Shown here piece by piece: positions 1-5,961 of a stretch of 5,961 nt of DNA. The stretch is from Dehalococcoidia bacterium. GTDB taxonomy: Bacteria; Chloroflexota; Dehalococcoidia; JAENJB01. The DNA is taken from NCBI GenBank assembly GCA_016844565.1, contig JAENJB010000089.1:1-5961 (forward strand), read 5' to 3'. Numbering within the stretch: position 1 is the stretch's first letter; each line of letters starts with the position of its first letter. Made by a program: the position numbers and the translations under genes. The notes below the pieces were generated by a model that was not told the DNA's origin, searched no databases, and saw only the letters and a list, made by a program, of their open reading frames with translations.

Positions 1-552
1 ATAGAGCCGACTCTTGTCTACGAGATGTGTCCGATAGCTGAGATAGGGCGGCACCATCTGTGTTTGGAGGGCGGCATCGTGCTCTCCGGCCCGCTTCTAG
101 CTTCGCAACTGGCATCGGCCAGAAAGCTGACAGCGATGATATGTACCATCGGTCCGCGACTGGAGAGGAGAGCGGCTGAATACTTCGCCCAGGGCAAGCC
201 ACTCCGCGGCCTGATGCTGGATGAGATAGGAAACGCTGCCCTGAGCTATCTGACCCGGGAAGCTACGCGGCTGGTCAGCCGTGAGGCATCGGCTCGCAAC
301 TGGAGAACCAGCCGGCCGTTCAGCCCAGGCATGTCCGGCTGGCCCCTCTCCGAGCAACGACATCTCTTCCGTCTGGTACCCGGTCAGCAGATCGGGGTCT
401 CCCTGACCTCTTCCTCCATGATGATACCCCGCAAATCAGTCTCCATGGTGGTCGGCATCGGCCCGGATGTGGCAGACAGTCTGCATGCCGACGATTGTTC
501 TTACTGCGGGCGGGAAGGGGACTGCGCCTACAGAGTGACATGCGCCGGGTAG
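1..552 (+). CDS. Stand-alone vitamin B12-dependent methionine synthase activation-domain protein (5' end outside window)
   Basis: The frame is open to the left edge. The first ATG (position 25) lacks a convincing ribosome binding site, so the gene probably starts upstream and only its C-terminal part is seen. Numbering from that ATG, the protein shows the hallmarks of the MetH activation (SAM-binding) domain: an R-x-x-x-P-G segment at residues 97-102, W-P-L at 106-108, then IGVSLT and an MMIPRKSVS block at 132-140. In MetH this domain binds S-adenosylmethionine and remethylates the inactive Co(II) corrinoid. Here no other MetH domain is attached; split arrangements of this kind are known, for example in Thermotoga. 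The C-terminus carries C158, C161 and C167 followed by YR, then C173, a cluster that could bind metal or Fe-S (inference). It is followed after 27 bp by a corrinoid activator, so a role in corrinoid reactivation or a split methyltransferase is likely. The exact partner is unknown. Confidence 0.82.
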   Translation: MEPTLVYEMCPIAEIGRHHLCLEGGIVLSGPLLASQLASARKLTAMICTIGPRLERRAAEYFAQGKPLRGLMLDEIGNAALSYLTREATRLVSREASARNWRTSRPFSPGMSGWPLSEQRHLFRLVPGQQIGVSLTSSSMMIPRKSVSMVVGIGPDVADSLHADDCSYCGREGDCAYRVTCAG

Positions 553-579
553 CTCAATCGGCGGCTGATTGGGGTAGCC

Positions 580-2427
580 ATGGCTCTGTATCAGGTTAGC
601 TTCGAGCCATCGGGCAAGCAGGGATCTTGCCGGAGCAGCCGCTCCCTCCTCGATTGCGCACGTCGGCTCAGTGTGGGCCTTGCCAGCATCTGCGGGGGCT
701 GCGGGTCATGTCACTCATGCAAGGTACGCGTTCTGAGCGGAACCGTCTCGGCACCGACTGCCAGCGAACGGAAGATACTGTCCCCTGAGGAACTGGAAGC
801 CGGCTGGCGCCTGGCCTGTCAAACCTATCCTGCCAGCCACTGCAGATTGGGCGTTCCTCCGGAGTCGATGACCACGCCCCACCGGACTCAGGTGGAGGGC
901 GCTGAAGCTACCGCTGCTCTGGAGCCGGCTGTTCGCGCTTACCATGTGAGGCTGAAGGCCCCATCGTTGTCAGACCTTCGACCGGACGCTGAGCGCTTGC
1001 TGGAGGCACTGAACGAGGAGAACAGGCTGAGCTGCAGCGAGATCGATGTCGAGATACTGCGGGTTCTTTCGTCAAAGCTGCGTTCGTGGGGCTGGGAGTG
1101 TCAGGCCTATGTACGCAGCCGCGAGGTAGTGGGCGTTGGGCGCCGGGCGGGCCACCACCTGGGGCTGGCCGTGGACCTGGGCAGCACCAAGATCGCCGGC
1201 TACCTGGTTGATCTGAGCAGCGGGAAGACCCTGGCAGCCAGGGGGCTCCCGAATCCCCAGCGCAGCTACGGGGCCGACATCGTCAGCCGTATTTCTCATG
1301 CCGTGAAGTCGCCCCTCGCCCGAAGACGGCTGCAGCAGCTGGCTGTCGGCGCTTTGAATCGCCTGGCGCTCGACCTCTGCGCCGAGGTCAAAGCGAAGAG
1401 GGAGGAAATCGTTGATGCGGTGGTAGTGGGCAATACGGCGATGCACCACCTGTTGCTGCGCCTGCCTGTAGAGCAGCTAGCCCGCGCCCCGTTTCTGCCG
1501 GCAGTTGGCGCTGCAATGGATATCAGGGCTCGCGATGTGGGCCTTCATATTGCCCCGGGCGCCTATGTCCATCTGCCGCCCCTGATAGCTGGTTTCGTGG
1601 GCTCGGACCATGTAGCGATGCTGCTGGCCGCAGGCGCGGCGCAGGCCGGGGGACCCGTGGTGGCATTGGACATCGGCACCAACACGGAAGTCTCTCTCAT
1701 AGATGGTGGGAGCATAACCAGCGTCTCCTGTGCCTCCGGACCCGCCTTCGAGGGGTGGCACATCAAGGATGGCATGGCGGCTGCCAGCGGGGCTATCGAA
1801 CGGCTGCGCCTGGTCGGTGATGCTGTCCAGTATCAGACCATTGATGGGACGGCGCCCGTTGGTATTTGCGGGTCGGGTGTGCTGGATGCCATGGCCCAGC
1901 TTTATCTCGCCGGCGTGCTCGAGACGGGTGGCAGGATGAAGGACAATCACCCCCGGGTGCGCACTTGCGGCGAGCAGCGCGAGTTCGTCATTGTCAGTGA
2001 AGAAGAAAGAGGCGGGCGGGCGGCGATAACCATCAATCAACGTGACATTCGGGAGCTGCAACTGGCCAAGGCAGCCATCCGTGCGGGCATCGAGGTGCTC
2101 CTGAGGGAGCGCGGCCGCTCCGAGAATGAAATCCAGAAGATAATCATCGCCGGAGCCTTCGGCAGCTACATCGATGTGGGCAGCGCTGTGGCTATAGGCA
2201 TGTTGCCGGCGCTCCCCTTGAATCGGTTCGAGCAGGTAGGGAATGCGGCCGGCACAGGGGCCAGACTCATCCTGGTCTCCTTGAGCAAGCGGGCCGAAGC
2301 TCGGGCGATGCCGCCCCGCATCACGTACATTGAACTGTCTGCCCATGCTAATTTCACGGAGACCTTCGTTCGAGCGAATTACCTGGGAAAAGAAGCCGCA
2401 GCTGCCAGAGCAAGGAAGACGAATTGA
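580..2427 (+). CDS. RACE-type corrinoid activation protein: 2Fe-2S ferredoxin domain fused to ASKHA (DUF4445) ATPase domain
   Basis: Proteins of this family use ATP hydrolysis to drive one-electron reduction of inactive Co(II) corrinoid proteins to Co(I), acting in the cytoplasm beside corrinoid methyltransferases. The 615-residue length fits. Residues 1-95 form a plant-type 2Fe-2S ferredoxin domain with C38-x5-C44-x2-C47 and a distal C80 in LACQT; C41 is an additional cysteine inside the motif. A linker of about 100 residues follows. The ASKHA part begins near residue 193: phosphate-1-like DLGSTKIAG (199-207), GNTAMHH (284-290), phosphate-2-like LDIGTNTE (363-370), ASGPAFEG (385-392) and a C-terminal IAGAFGSYID (523-532). 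ATG 580 is the only standard start after the in-frame TAG at 550-552; upstream GGGG at 571-574 is a weak ribosome binding site. Its stop overlaps the methyltransferase start, implying translational coupling. The natural corrinoid partner is not visible. Confidence 0.9.
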   Translation: MALYQVSFEPSGKQGSCRSSRSLLDCARRLSVGLASICGGCGSCHSCKVRVLSGTVSAPTASERKILSPEELEAGWRLACQTYPASHCRLGVPPESMTTPHRTQVEGAEATAALEPAVRAYHVRLKAPSLSDLRPDAERLLEALNEENRLSCSEIDVEILRVLSSKLRSWGWECQAYVRSREVVGVGRRAGHHLGLAVDLGSTKIAGYLVDLSSGKTLAARGLPNPQRSYGADIVSRISHAVKSPLARRRLQQLAVGALNRLALDLCAEVKAKREEIVDAVVVGNTAMHHLLLRLPVEQLARAPFLPAVGAAMDIRARDVGLHIAPGAYVHLPPLIAGFVGSDHVAMLLAAGAAQAGGPVVALDIGTNTEVSLIDGGSITSVSCASGPAFEGWHIKDGMAAASGAIERLRLVGDAVQYQTIDGTAPVGICGSGVLDAMAQLYLAGVLETGGRMKDNHPRVRTCGEQREFVIVSEEERGGRAAITINQRDIRELQLAKAAIRAGIEVLLRERGRSENEIQKIIIAGAFGSYIDVGSAVAIGMLPALPLNRFEQVGNAAGTGARLILVSLSKRAEARAMPPRITYIELSAHANFTETFVRANYLGKEAAAARARKTN

Positions 2428-3272
2428 TGGAAACCAGAATCGCGGGCGCAACTCGTGAGGTGATTATCGGCGATGAGCGGCCGACGGTGCTTATCGGCGA
2501 GCGCATCAATGCCACGGCCAGGAAAAGTATAGCAGAGGCTGCGAGAACGGGAAACTGGGAAGTGGTCCGTCGTGAGGCGGTTGCTCAGGTGCAGGCCGGT
2601 GCGGACATCATTGATATCAACATGAATGTGTTCGGCGCGGATGAGGTGGCGTTGCTGCCGGCGGCGGTAAGGGCGGTGATGGATGCAGTCGACGTGCCTT
2701 TGTGTCTCGACAGCACCAACCCGCGAGCGCTGGATGCAGCTCTCAAGGTATGCAAGGGCAGGCCGCTGATCAACTCGGTTACCGGAGAAGAAAGCTCACT
2801 CAAAGGGATTCTGCCCCTCGTCAAACAGTACGGGGCAGCGGTTATTGGCCTGACGCAGGATGAGGCCGGTGTCGCGGGAAACGCCGACACGCGGATGGCT
2901 GTTGCTCGCAAGATAATCGAGCGTGCCCGGTCAGTGGGTATCCCGCCCGAACACGTCGTCATCGACTGTCTGGCTCTCAGTCTTGGGGCAGACCCCGCTT
3001 CGGCGCAGGCAACCCTAGAGGCCATTCGCCGGGTAAAAGCCGACCTGGGAGTTAACCTGACGCTGGGAGCCAGCAACGTCTCCTTCGGTTTGCCCGACCG
3101 CAAAGCCCTCGACAGGACATTTCTCTCGATTTGCATGGCCGCCGGGGTGAATTGCCCAATTGTCGATGCGGCTGCGGTGCGCCAGACCGTCCTCGCCGCA
3201 GACCTGATTCTGGGACGCGACAAGCGCGCCAGGCGGTACATCGGGGTCTACCGGGAGCGCGCAAAGCGGTGA
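2427..3272 (+). CDS. Pterin-binding methyltetrahydrofolate:corrinoid methyltransferase (AcsE/MtgA-like)
   Basis: A 281-residue TIM-barrel protein of the pterin-binding family, the usual size for stand-alone methyltransferases that move a methyl group between tetrahydrofolate and the cobalt of a corrinoid protein. Visible motifs are IGERINATARK (23-33), GADIIDINMN (58-67), CLDSTN (93-98), LINSVTGE (114-121), VVID (177-180) and the strong family signature ASNVSFGLPDR (215-225), whose Asn is expected to contact the N5 region of the pterin. The start is taken as ATG 2427 because it overlaps the preceding TGA (TGATG) and follows AGGAAG at 2413-2418; a TTG at 2424 is also in frame but less likely. 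The family usually has D-P-L where this protein has D180-C181-L182. Whether it works with an acetyl-CoA pathway corrinoid/Fe-S protein, a demethylase corrinoid protein or a split MetH cannot be decided from the window. Confidence 0.9.
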   Translation: METRIAGATREVIIGDERPTVLIGERINATARKSIAEAARTGNWEVVRREAVAQVQAGADIIDINMNVFGADEVALLPAAVRAVMDAVDVPLCLDSTNPRALDAALKVCKGRPLINSVTGEESSLKGILPLVKQYGAAVIGLTQDEAGVAGNADTRMAVARKIIERARSVGIPPEHVVIDCLALSLGADPASAQATLEAIRRVKADLGVNLTLGASNVSFGLPDRKALDRTFLSICMAAGVNCPIVDAAAVRQTVLAADLILGRDKRARRYIGVYRERAKR

Positions 3273-3278
3273 GGGCGC

Positions 3279-3308
3279 TTGACAGCTTCCCGGTTTCCGT
3301 GCTACCTT
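3279..3308 (+). promoter_or_regulatory. Candidate sigma-70-type promoter for the solute-binding-protein array
   Basis: A perfect TTGACA (3279-3284) lies 6 bp after the methyltransferase stop. An extended -10-like TGC plus TACCTT (TACCTT at 3303-3308) follows with an 18-bp spacer. The -10 hexamer matches the consensus only partly, so the -35 and the TG extension carry the call. It would give a leader of roughly 70 nt before the start at 3384. No clear terminator separates it from the upstream operon, so some read-through is possible. Confidence 0.5.
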
Positions 3309-3383
3309 GGCAGTATCCTTTTCATCGGCGATGTTGAAGCGAAAGAGTAGGTTGCTTCCACAAGTGAAGGACAAGGAGAATAC

Positions 3384-4502
3384 ATGAAAAGATTCCATTA
3401 TTCGTTATTGAGCGTATTGCTGCTATCGTTGGTCCTGGTGGCTGCCTGCGCGTCTCCGAAGGCACCGGTGCCCACTCCCGCTCCGGCGCCGACCACTGGG
3501 CCGGTGCCATCAGCGCCCCAGCTTACCGAGGAGCAACGGCTGTATGAGGCGGCCAAAAAGGAAGGCGAGCTAATCATCTGGACCAATACCTGGCAGCACG
3601 GGGTGATCGAGAAGGCGTTCATGGAAAGGTACCCCGGCATCAAGGTCACAGTGTGGGATGGGCCAACGGGCGCTGCTCTGGTATCCCAGATACTTGAAGA
3701 AGCCAAGGCGGGGAAGACCAGCGTGGACTTTCTCTCGGTAAGCGCCGAGGACATGCCTCCCCTGGTCGAAGCCGGTCTTCTCAGGGAGTACTCGTGGCCC
3801 AGCGCGCAGGGGTTCCCCGGCCAGCCGACGCACAAGTTCTATCTGAACCACTCGGTCACCACCCGGGCTCCCATCTACAATTCCAGGCTGGTGACACCGG
3901 CGGAGGCCCCCGGGTCCTGGGATGGCTTGAAGAACCAGCGGTGGGCCGGAAAATCCGTCCTGTCCACTTCAGGCACTGACTCCACCCTGATGTTTGCCTA
4001 TCTCTGGCGTGACGGCGACAAGCTGGCATGGGAGCAGGCCACCAAGTTCTGGAAGGACGTCAGGGCCATTACCCGGCCGCAGATTGCCAGCGGGTTTAGC
4101 ACCAACATAGACCTGATGGCAGCGGGGGAGTATGACATGTTCCTTCTTTGCTCGCTGGGGGAGGTGTTCCTGCGTAAGTGGAGGGGCGCACCCGTGGAAA
4201 TAGCCCCGGTTGGCGGCAAGCTGCCGGCTACGGCACGCAGCGTGGGCATTTTGAAGAACGCTCTTCACCCCGCCGCTGCCCAGCTCTTCGCTGATTTCTT
4301 TACGACACCCAGGACGCTGGCCTCGTATTCGGACGCCGTCGCCGTTCTCTCCCTCAGTCCCGAGGCTAGAAAAATATCCAAGATTGCCAGGGAATTCGAG
4401 AGGGCAGGTCTCGATGTGGAGGTGATACCGCTTGAATTTGCTACCGAGCAAAACCTGCGTGAATCGGTGCGGCTCTGGCGGGAGATAACAGCCTTGCGGT
4501 AG
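3384..4502 (+). CDS. ABC transporter substrate-binding lipoprotein, iron(III)-type family (COG1840-like), intact copy
   Basis: A 372-residue secreted lipoprotein expected to bind a solute outside the cytoplasmic membrane and deliver it to an ABC permease. The N-terminus has Lys/Arg, a hydrophobic core and lipobox V19-A20-A21-C22, so Cys22 should be lipidated. An Ala/Pro-rich linker follows (about 23-46). The mature domain starts near LYEAAKKEGELIIWTNTW (53-70) and includes RYPGIKVTVWDGP (82-94), APIYNSRLV (162-170), GKSVLSTSGTDSTLMFAY (189-206), AAGEYDM (246-252) and HPAAAQLFADFF (295-306). This layout matches the Fe(III)/small-anion binding-protein family, but the ligand cannot be read from the sequence and iron is only one possibility. 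AAGGAG at 3373-3378, 5 nt before the ATG, supports the start. No permease or ATPase gene accompanies it; two related genes follow. It provides the reference for the damaged next copy. Confidence 0.88.
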   Translation: MKRFHYSLLSVLLLSLVLVAACASPKAPVPTPAPAPTTGPVPSAPQLTEEQRLYEAAKKEGELIIWTNTWQHGVIEKAFMERYPGIKVTVWDGPTGAALVSQILEEAKAGKTSVDFLSVSAEDMPPLVEAGLLREYSWPSAQGFPGQPTHKFYLNHSVTTRAPIYNSRLVTPAEAPGSWDGLKNQRWAGKSVLSTSGTDSTLMFAYLWRDGDKLAWEQATKFWKDVRAITRPQIASGFSTNIDLMAAGEYDMFLLCSLGEVFLRKWRGAPVEIAPVGGKLPATARSVGILKNALHPAAAQLFADFFTTPRTLASYSDAVAVLSLSPEARKISKIAREFERAGLDVEVIPLEFATEQNLRESVRLWREITALR

Positions 4503-4571
4503 GTCCTCTCTCGTTGATGGAGCAGCTATCGCTGAAGATAGCCTGGAGCGGTCCGTTGGGTAGGAGCTTGA

Positions 4572-4583
4572 CTTTCGCGAAAG
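4572..4583. promoter_or_regulatory. 12-bp perfect palindrome in the intergenic region, possible operator
   Basis: CTTTCGCGAAAG is its own reverse complement and lies in the 228-bp gap between the first and second binding-protein genes. It overlaps TTGACT (4568-4573), a -35-like hexamer; TAGTTA preceded by TGG (4588-4596) lies 17 bp further on, a weak -10 match. A palindrome across a -35 would suit a repressor site, but one occurrence is thin evidence. A separate TATACT at 4644-4649 resembles a -10 but has no good -35. A short GCTATC/GATAGC hairpin at 4525-4542 has no T-run. The rest of the gap shows no gene or RNA that I recognise. Confidence 0.25.
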
Positions 4584-4720
4584 CAAATGGTAGTTATCGC
4601 AAAATCCATGGTGCTTCCCCTAACCTAGACGATTCACAGGCGTTATACTAACAAGGCTAGTACTCTCTGGAACTCTCCCTCCCACTTGACCGGAGCAAGT
4701 CTCAAACAAGTCAATCATAT

Positions 4721-4725
4721 GGAGG
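4721..4725 (+). promoter_or_regulatory. Strong ribosome binding site that sets the start of the second binding-protein gene
   Basis: GGAGG lies 5 nt before ATG 4731. The same frame is open further upstream (TTG at 4686, ATG at 4719), but those starts would put extra charged residues ahead of the lipoprotein signal. The site and the MSIFRF signal start therefore fix translation at 4731. Confidence 0.8.
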
Positions 4726-4730
4726 TGAAG

Positions 4731-5797
4731 ATGAGTATCTTCAGGTTCGCAGCAGTACTGGGTCTGGTATTCGTGATGGTGCTCTCTGCCTGCGCCGCGC
4801 CCGCTGCACCAGCGCCATCGCCCTCTCCATCAGGCGCGCCGGTGACCGAGCGGCCGGCGCCGCTGCCGGCGCCGACGGGTGGCATGACCGCCGCGGAGAA
4901 GCAACTGTATGAGGCGGCCAAGAAGGAAGGGTCGCTCATCCTCTGGTCCAATACCTGGCGGCACGGCACGATCGAGAAGCTCTTCATGGACCGGTACCCG
5001 GGTATCAAGGTCACGGTCTGGGACGGCCCACAGGGCACGGCCCTGGTGGCCAGGATACTCGAGGAGGCCAAGGCGGGAAAGACCGAAGTCGATCTCTTCT
5101 TCGGTTCCACCGCCGATCTGCTGCCCATGCTCAACGCAGATGTGCTCAAGCCATATAACTGGCCGAACGCCGTAGGGGTGCCGCCTCAGCCTCAACACAG
5201 GTTATACTTCACCCATACGGCGACCGCGCGCGCGCCGGTCTACAACACCAGGCTGGTGACGGCGGCCGAGGCGCCCAAGAAATGGGACGACCTGCTGAGC
5301 TCGCGCTGGCGGGGGAAGTCCATCCTGTCCACCTCCGGCGAGACCTCGACCCTGATGTTCGCGTACATGTGGAGGGAGGGCGATACCCTCGCCTGGGACA
5401 AGGCCACCAAGTTCTGGAAGGACGTCAGGGCCGCCACCTACTCGCCTCCCTTGGGGTGACATTCCCGCTCATATGGAAAGGCGCTCCCATCGCCATCGCG
5501 CCGGTAGGCAAGATTGGTGCAGTGAGCTGGAGCGCGATTATCACCAAGAACGCCCCACATCCAGCCGCCGCCCAGCTCTTCGCCGATTTCTTCTCCCGGC
5601 CCGAGGGCATGGCCTACTATGCTGATGCCTTCGCCGAGACCAGCTTGAGTTCGGAAGCGCGCAAGATTCAGAAGATAGGCAGGGAGTATGCGCGGGTGGG
5701 CCTGGAAGTGGACCCGGTCACGGCGGAGTATGATACGGAAGCGAACTCCACGAAGGCGGTGGATCTATGGCGGGAGATAACGGCATTGAGGAGATGA
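4731..5797 (+). pseudogene. Second ABC substrate-binding lipoprotein, broken by an out-of-frame internal deletion
   Basis: This is a close paralog of the preceding gene. The N-terminal piece (4731-5459, 242 residues) has a signal peptide with lipobox L18-S19-A20-C21, an Ala/Pro linker, LYEAAKKEG (59-67), RYPGIKVTVWDGP (88-100), APVYNTRLV (168-176) and KATKFWKDVRA (224-234), then runs into TGA at 5457-5459. The rest of the protein continues without further stops in the next frame, from LLASLG (codon at 5438) through HPAAAQLFADFF to LWREITALRR, ending at TGA 5795-5797. Aligned to the intact copy, 23 codons plus one base are missing at about 5438/5439, a net loss near 70 nt. The lost part corresponds to residues 231-253 of the first copy, including AAGEYDM. 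The lack of other damage points to a recent mutation or a sequencing/assembly error. A functional binding protein is unlikely from either piece. Confidence 0.85.
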
Positions 5798-5800
5798 GAC

Positions 5801-5843
5801 ACCTGCCCGAGGCGGGTCAACATCCCGGCGCCGATATCGCCGG
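5801..5843 (+). terminator. Two adjacent GC-rich hairpins after the broken gene; weak terminator or processing candidate
   Basis: Just after the stop at 5797, ACCTGCC (5801-5807) can pair with GGCGGGT (5811-5817) around a 3-nt loop with one G-U pair. CCGGCG (5825-5830) can pair with CGCCGG (5838-5843) around a 7-nt loop. Neither is followed by a T-run, so intrinsic termination is doubtful; they may instead mark an mRNA end or stabilise the transcript. Confidence 0.3.
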
Positions 5844-5893
5844 ACCACGGCGCAGCGCCTTTCCGTTGTCAGGGTGATTAGACATAGTCGTTC

Positions 5894-5900
5894 AAGGAGG
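5894..5900 (+). promoter_or_regulatory. Consensus ribosome binding site for the third binding-protein gene
   Basis: AAGGAGG is a full match to the anti-Shine-Dalgarno core and lies 8 nt before ATG 5909. It is the best evidence that the short reading frame at the right edge is a real gene start. Confidence 0.8.
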
Positions 5901-5908
5901 AAGATATC

Positions 5909-5961
5909 ATGAAAAGACTCTTTTACTCGCTGGTGAGCCTGCTTCTTCTCTCGACCATGTT
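5909..5961 (+). CDS. Start of a third secreted protein, probably another substrate-binding lipoprotein (3' end outside window)
   Basis: Only 17 full codons are present. They encode a typical signal-peptide beginning, MKRLFYSLVSLLLLSTM: a basic N-terminus then a hydrophobic run. It closely resembles the start of the first copy (MKRFHYSLLSVLLLS), more than that of the second (MSIFRFAAVLG), and sits behind a strong ribosome binding site. The lipobox and mature domain are not yet reached, so the assignment to the binding-protein family is inferred from this resemblance and from its place in the tandem array. Confidence 0.7.
   Translation, partial: MKRLFYSLVSLLLLSTM

Noticed and set aside
550..579. 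The first and second genes are in the same frame, separated only by an amber TAG and nine sense codons, which could suggest UAG read-through or pyrrolysine insertion in a corrinoid system.
   Set aside because: Both proteins are complete at these ends: the first finishes after its family cysteine cluster and the second starts with its ferredoxin domain. Same-frame neighbours occur one time in three by chance, and no pyrrolysine genes are seen.
1477..2451. Long open frame on the - strand opposite the corrinoid activator.
   Set aside because: It is a product of high GC content and codon bias in the + strand gene; its translation has no recognisable domain and the + strand protein is clearly real.
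2585..3241. Open frame of 218 codons on the - strand opposite the methyltransferase.
   Set aside because: It lies wholly inside a well-recognised gene, has a low-complexity Ser/Ala/Arg-rich composition and no ribosome binding site that I can support.
3264..3280. AAGCG/CGCTT inverted repeat spanning the methyltransferase stop as a terminator.
   Set aside because: The 5-bp stem is short, lacks a T-run and overlaps the candidate -35 element.
4525..4542. GCTATC/GATAGC hairpin after the first binding-protein gene as an intrinsic terminator.
   Set aside because: The stem has only 6 bp, half of them A-T, and no T-run follows.
4686..4730. Upstream start (TTG 4686 or ATG 4719) for the second binding protein.
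   Set aside because: The lipoprotein signal begins at ATG 4731 with GGAGG correctly spaced before it; the longer forms would bury the signal behind polar residues.
5431..5459. Programmed ribosomal frameshift joining the two halves of the second binding protein.
   Set aside because: No slippery heptamer or following structure is apparent, and a frameshift alone would not restore the 23 codons missing relative to the intact copy.

Overview
The window carries two unrelated blocks of genes, all on the + strand, in GC-rich DNA. The first block (1 to 3272) is a tightly packed three-gene corrinoid/one-carbon cassette. It holds the 3' part of a stand-alone MetH-type activation-domain protein, a ferredoxin-fused ASKHA (DUF4445/RACE-type) reductive activator of corrinoid proteins, and a pterin-binding methyltetrahydrofolate:corrinoid methyltransferase. 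The first two genes are 27 bp apart and the second and third overlap in a TGATG junction, so they are almost certainly one operon. The corrinoid protein they should serve is not in the window and may lie upstream.

The second block (3384 to 5961) is a tandem array of lipoprotein solute-binding proteins of the iron(III)-type ABC family (COG1840-like). The first copy is intact (3384-4502). The second (4731-5797) is recognisable along its whole length but is broken by an out-of-frame deletion of about 70 nt, judged against the first copy. A third copy appears to begin at 5909 and runs off the right edge. No permease or ATPase gene is visible. A TTGACA-type promoter sits just after the methyltransferase stop, so the array is probably transcribed independently of the corrinoid cassette.

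Lipobox signal peptides followed by long Ala/Pro linkers, together with a RACE/methyltransferase cassette typical of anaerobes with corrinoid or Wood-Ljungdahl-type C1 metabolism, suggest an anaerobic Chloroflexota (Dehalococcoidia-like) genome. That taxonomic guess rests on general resemblance only and is of moderate to low confidence.

I see no CRISPR array, tRNA, rRNA, insertion sequence or obviously new system. The points most worth checking are the decayed middle paralog in the expanding binding-protein array and the pairing of two mechanistically different corrinoid reactivation proteins next to one methyltransferase.
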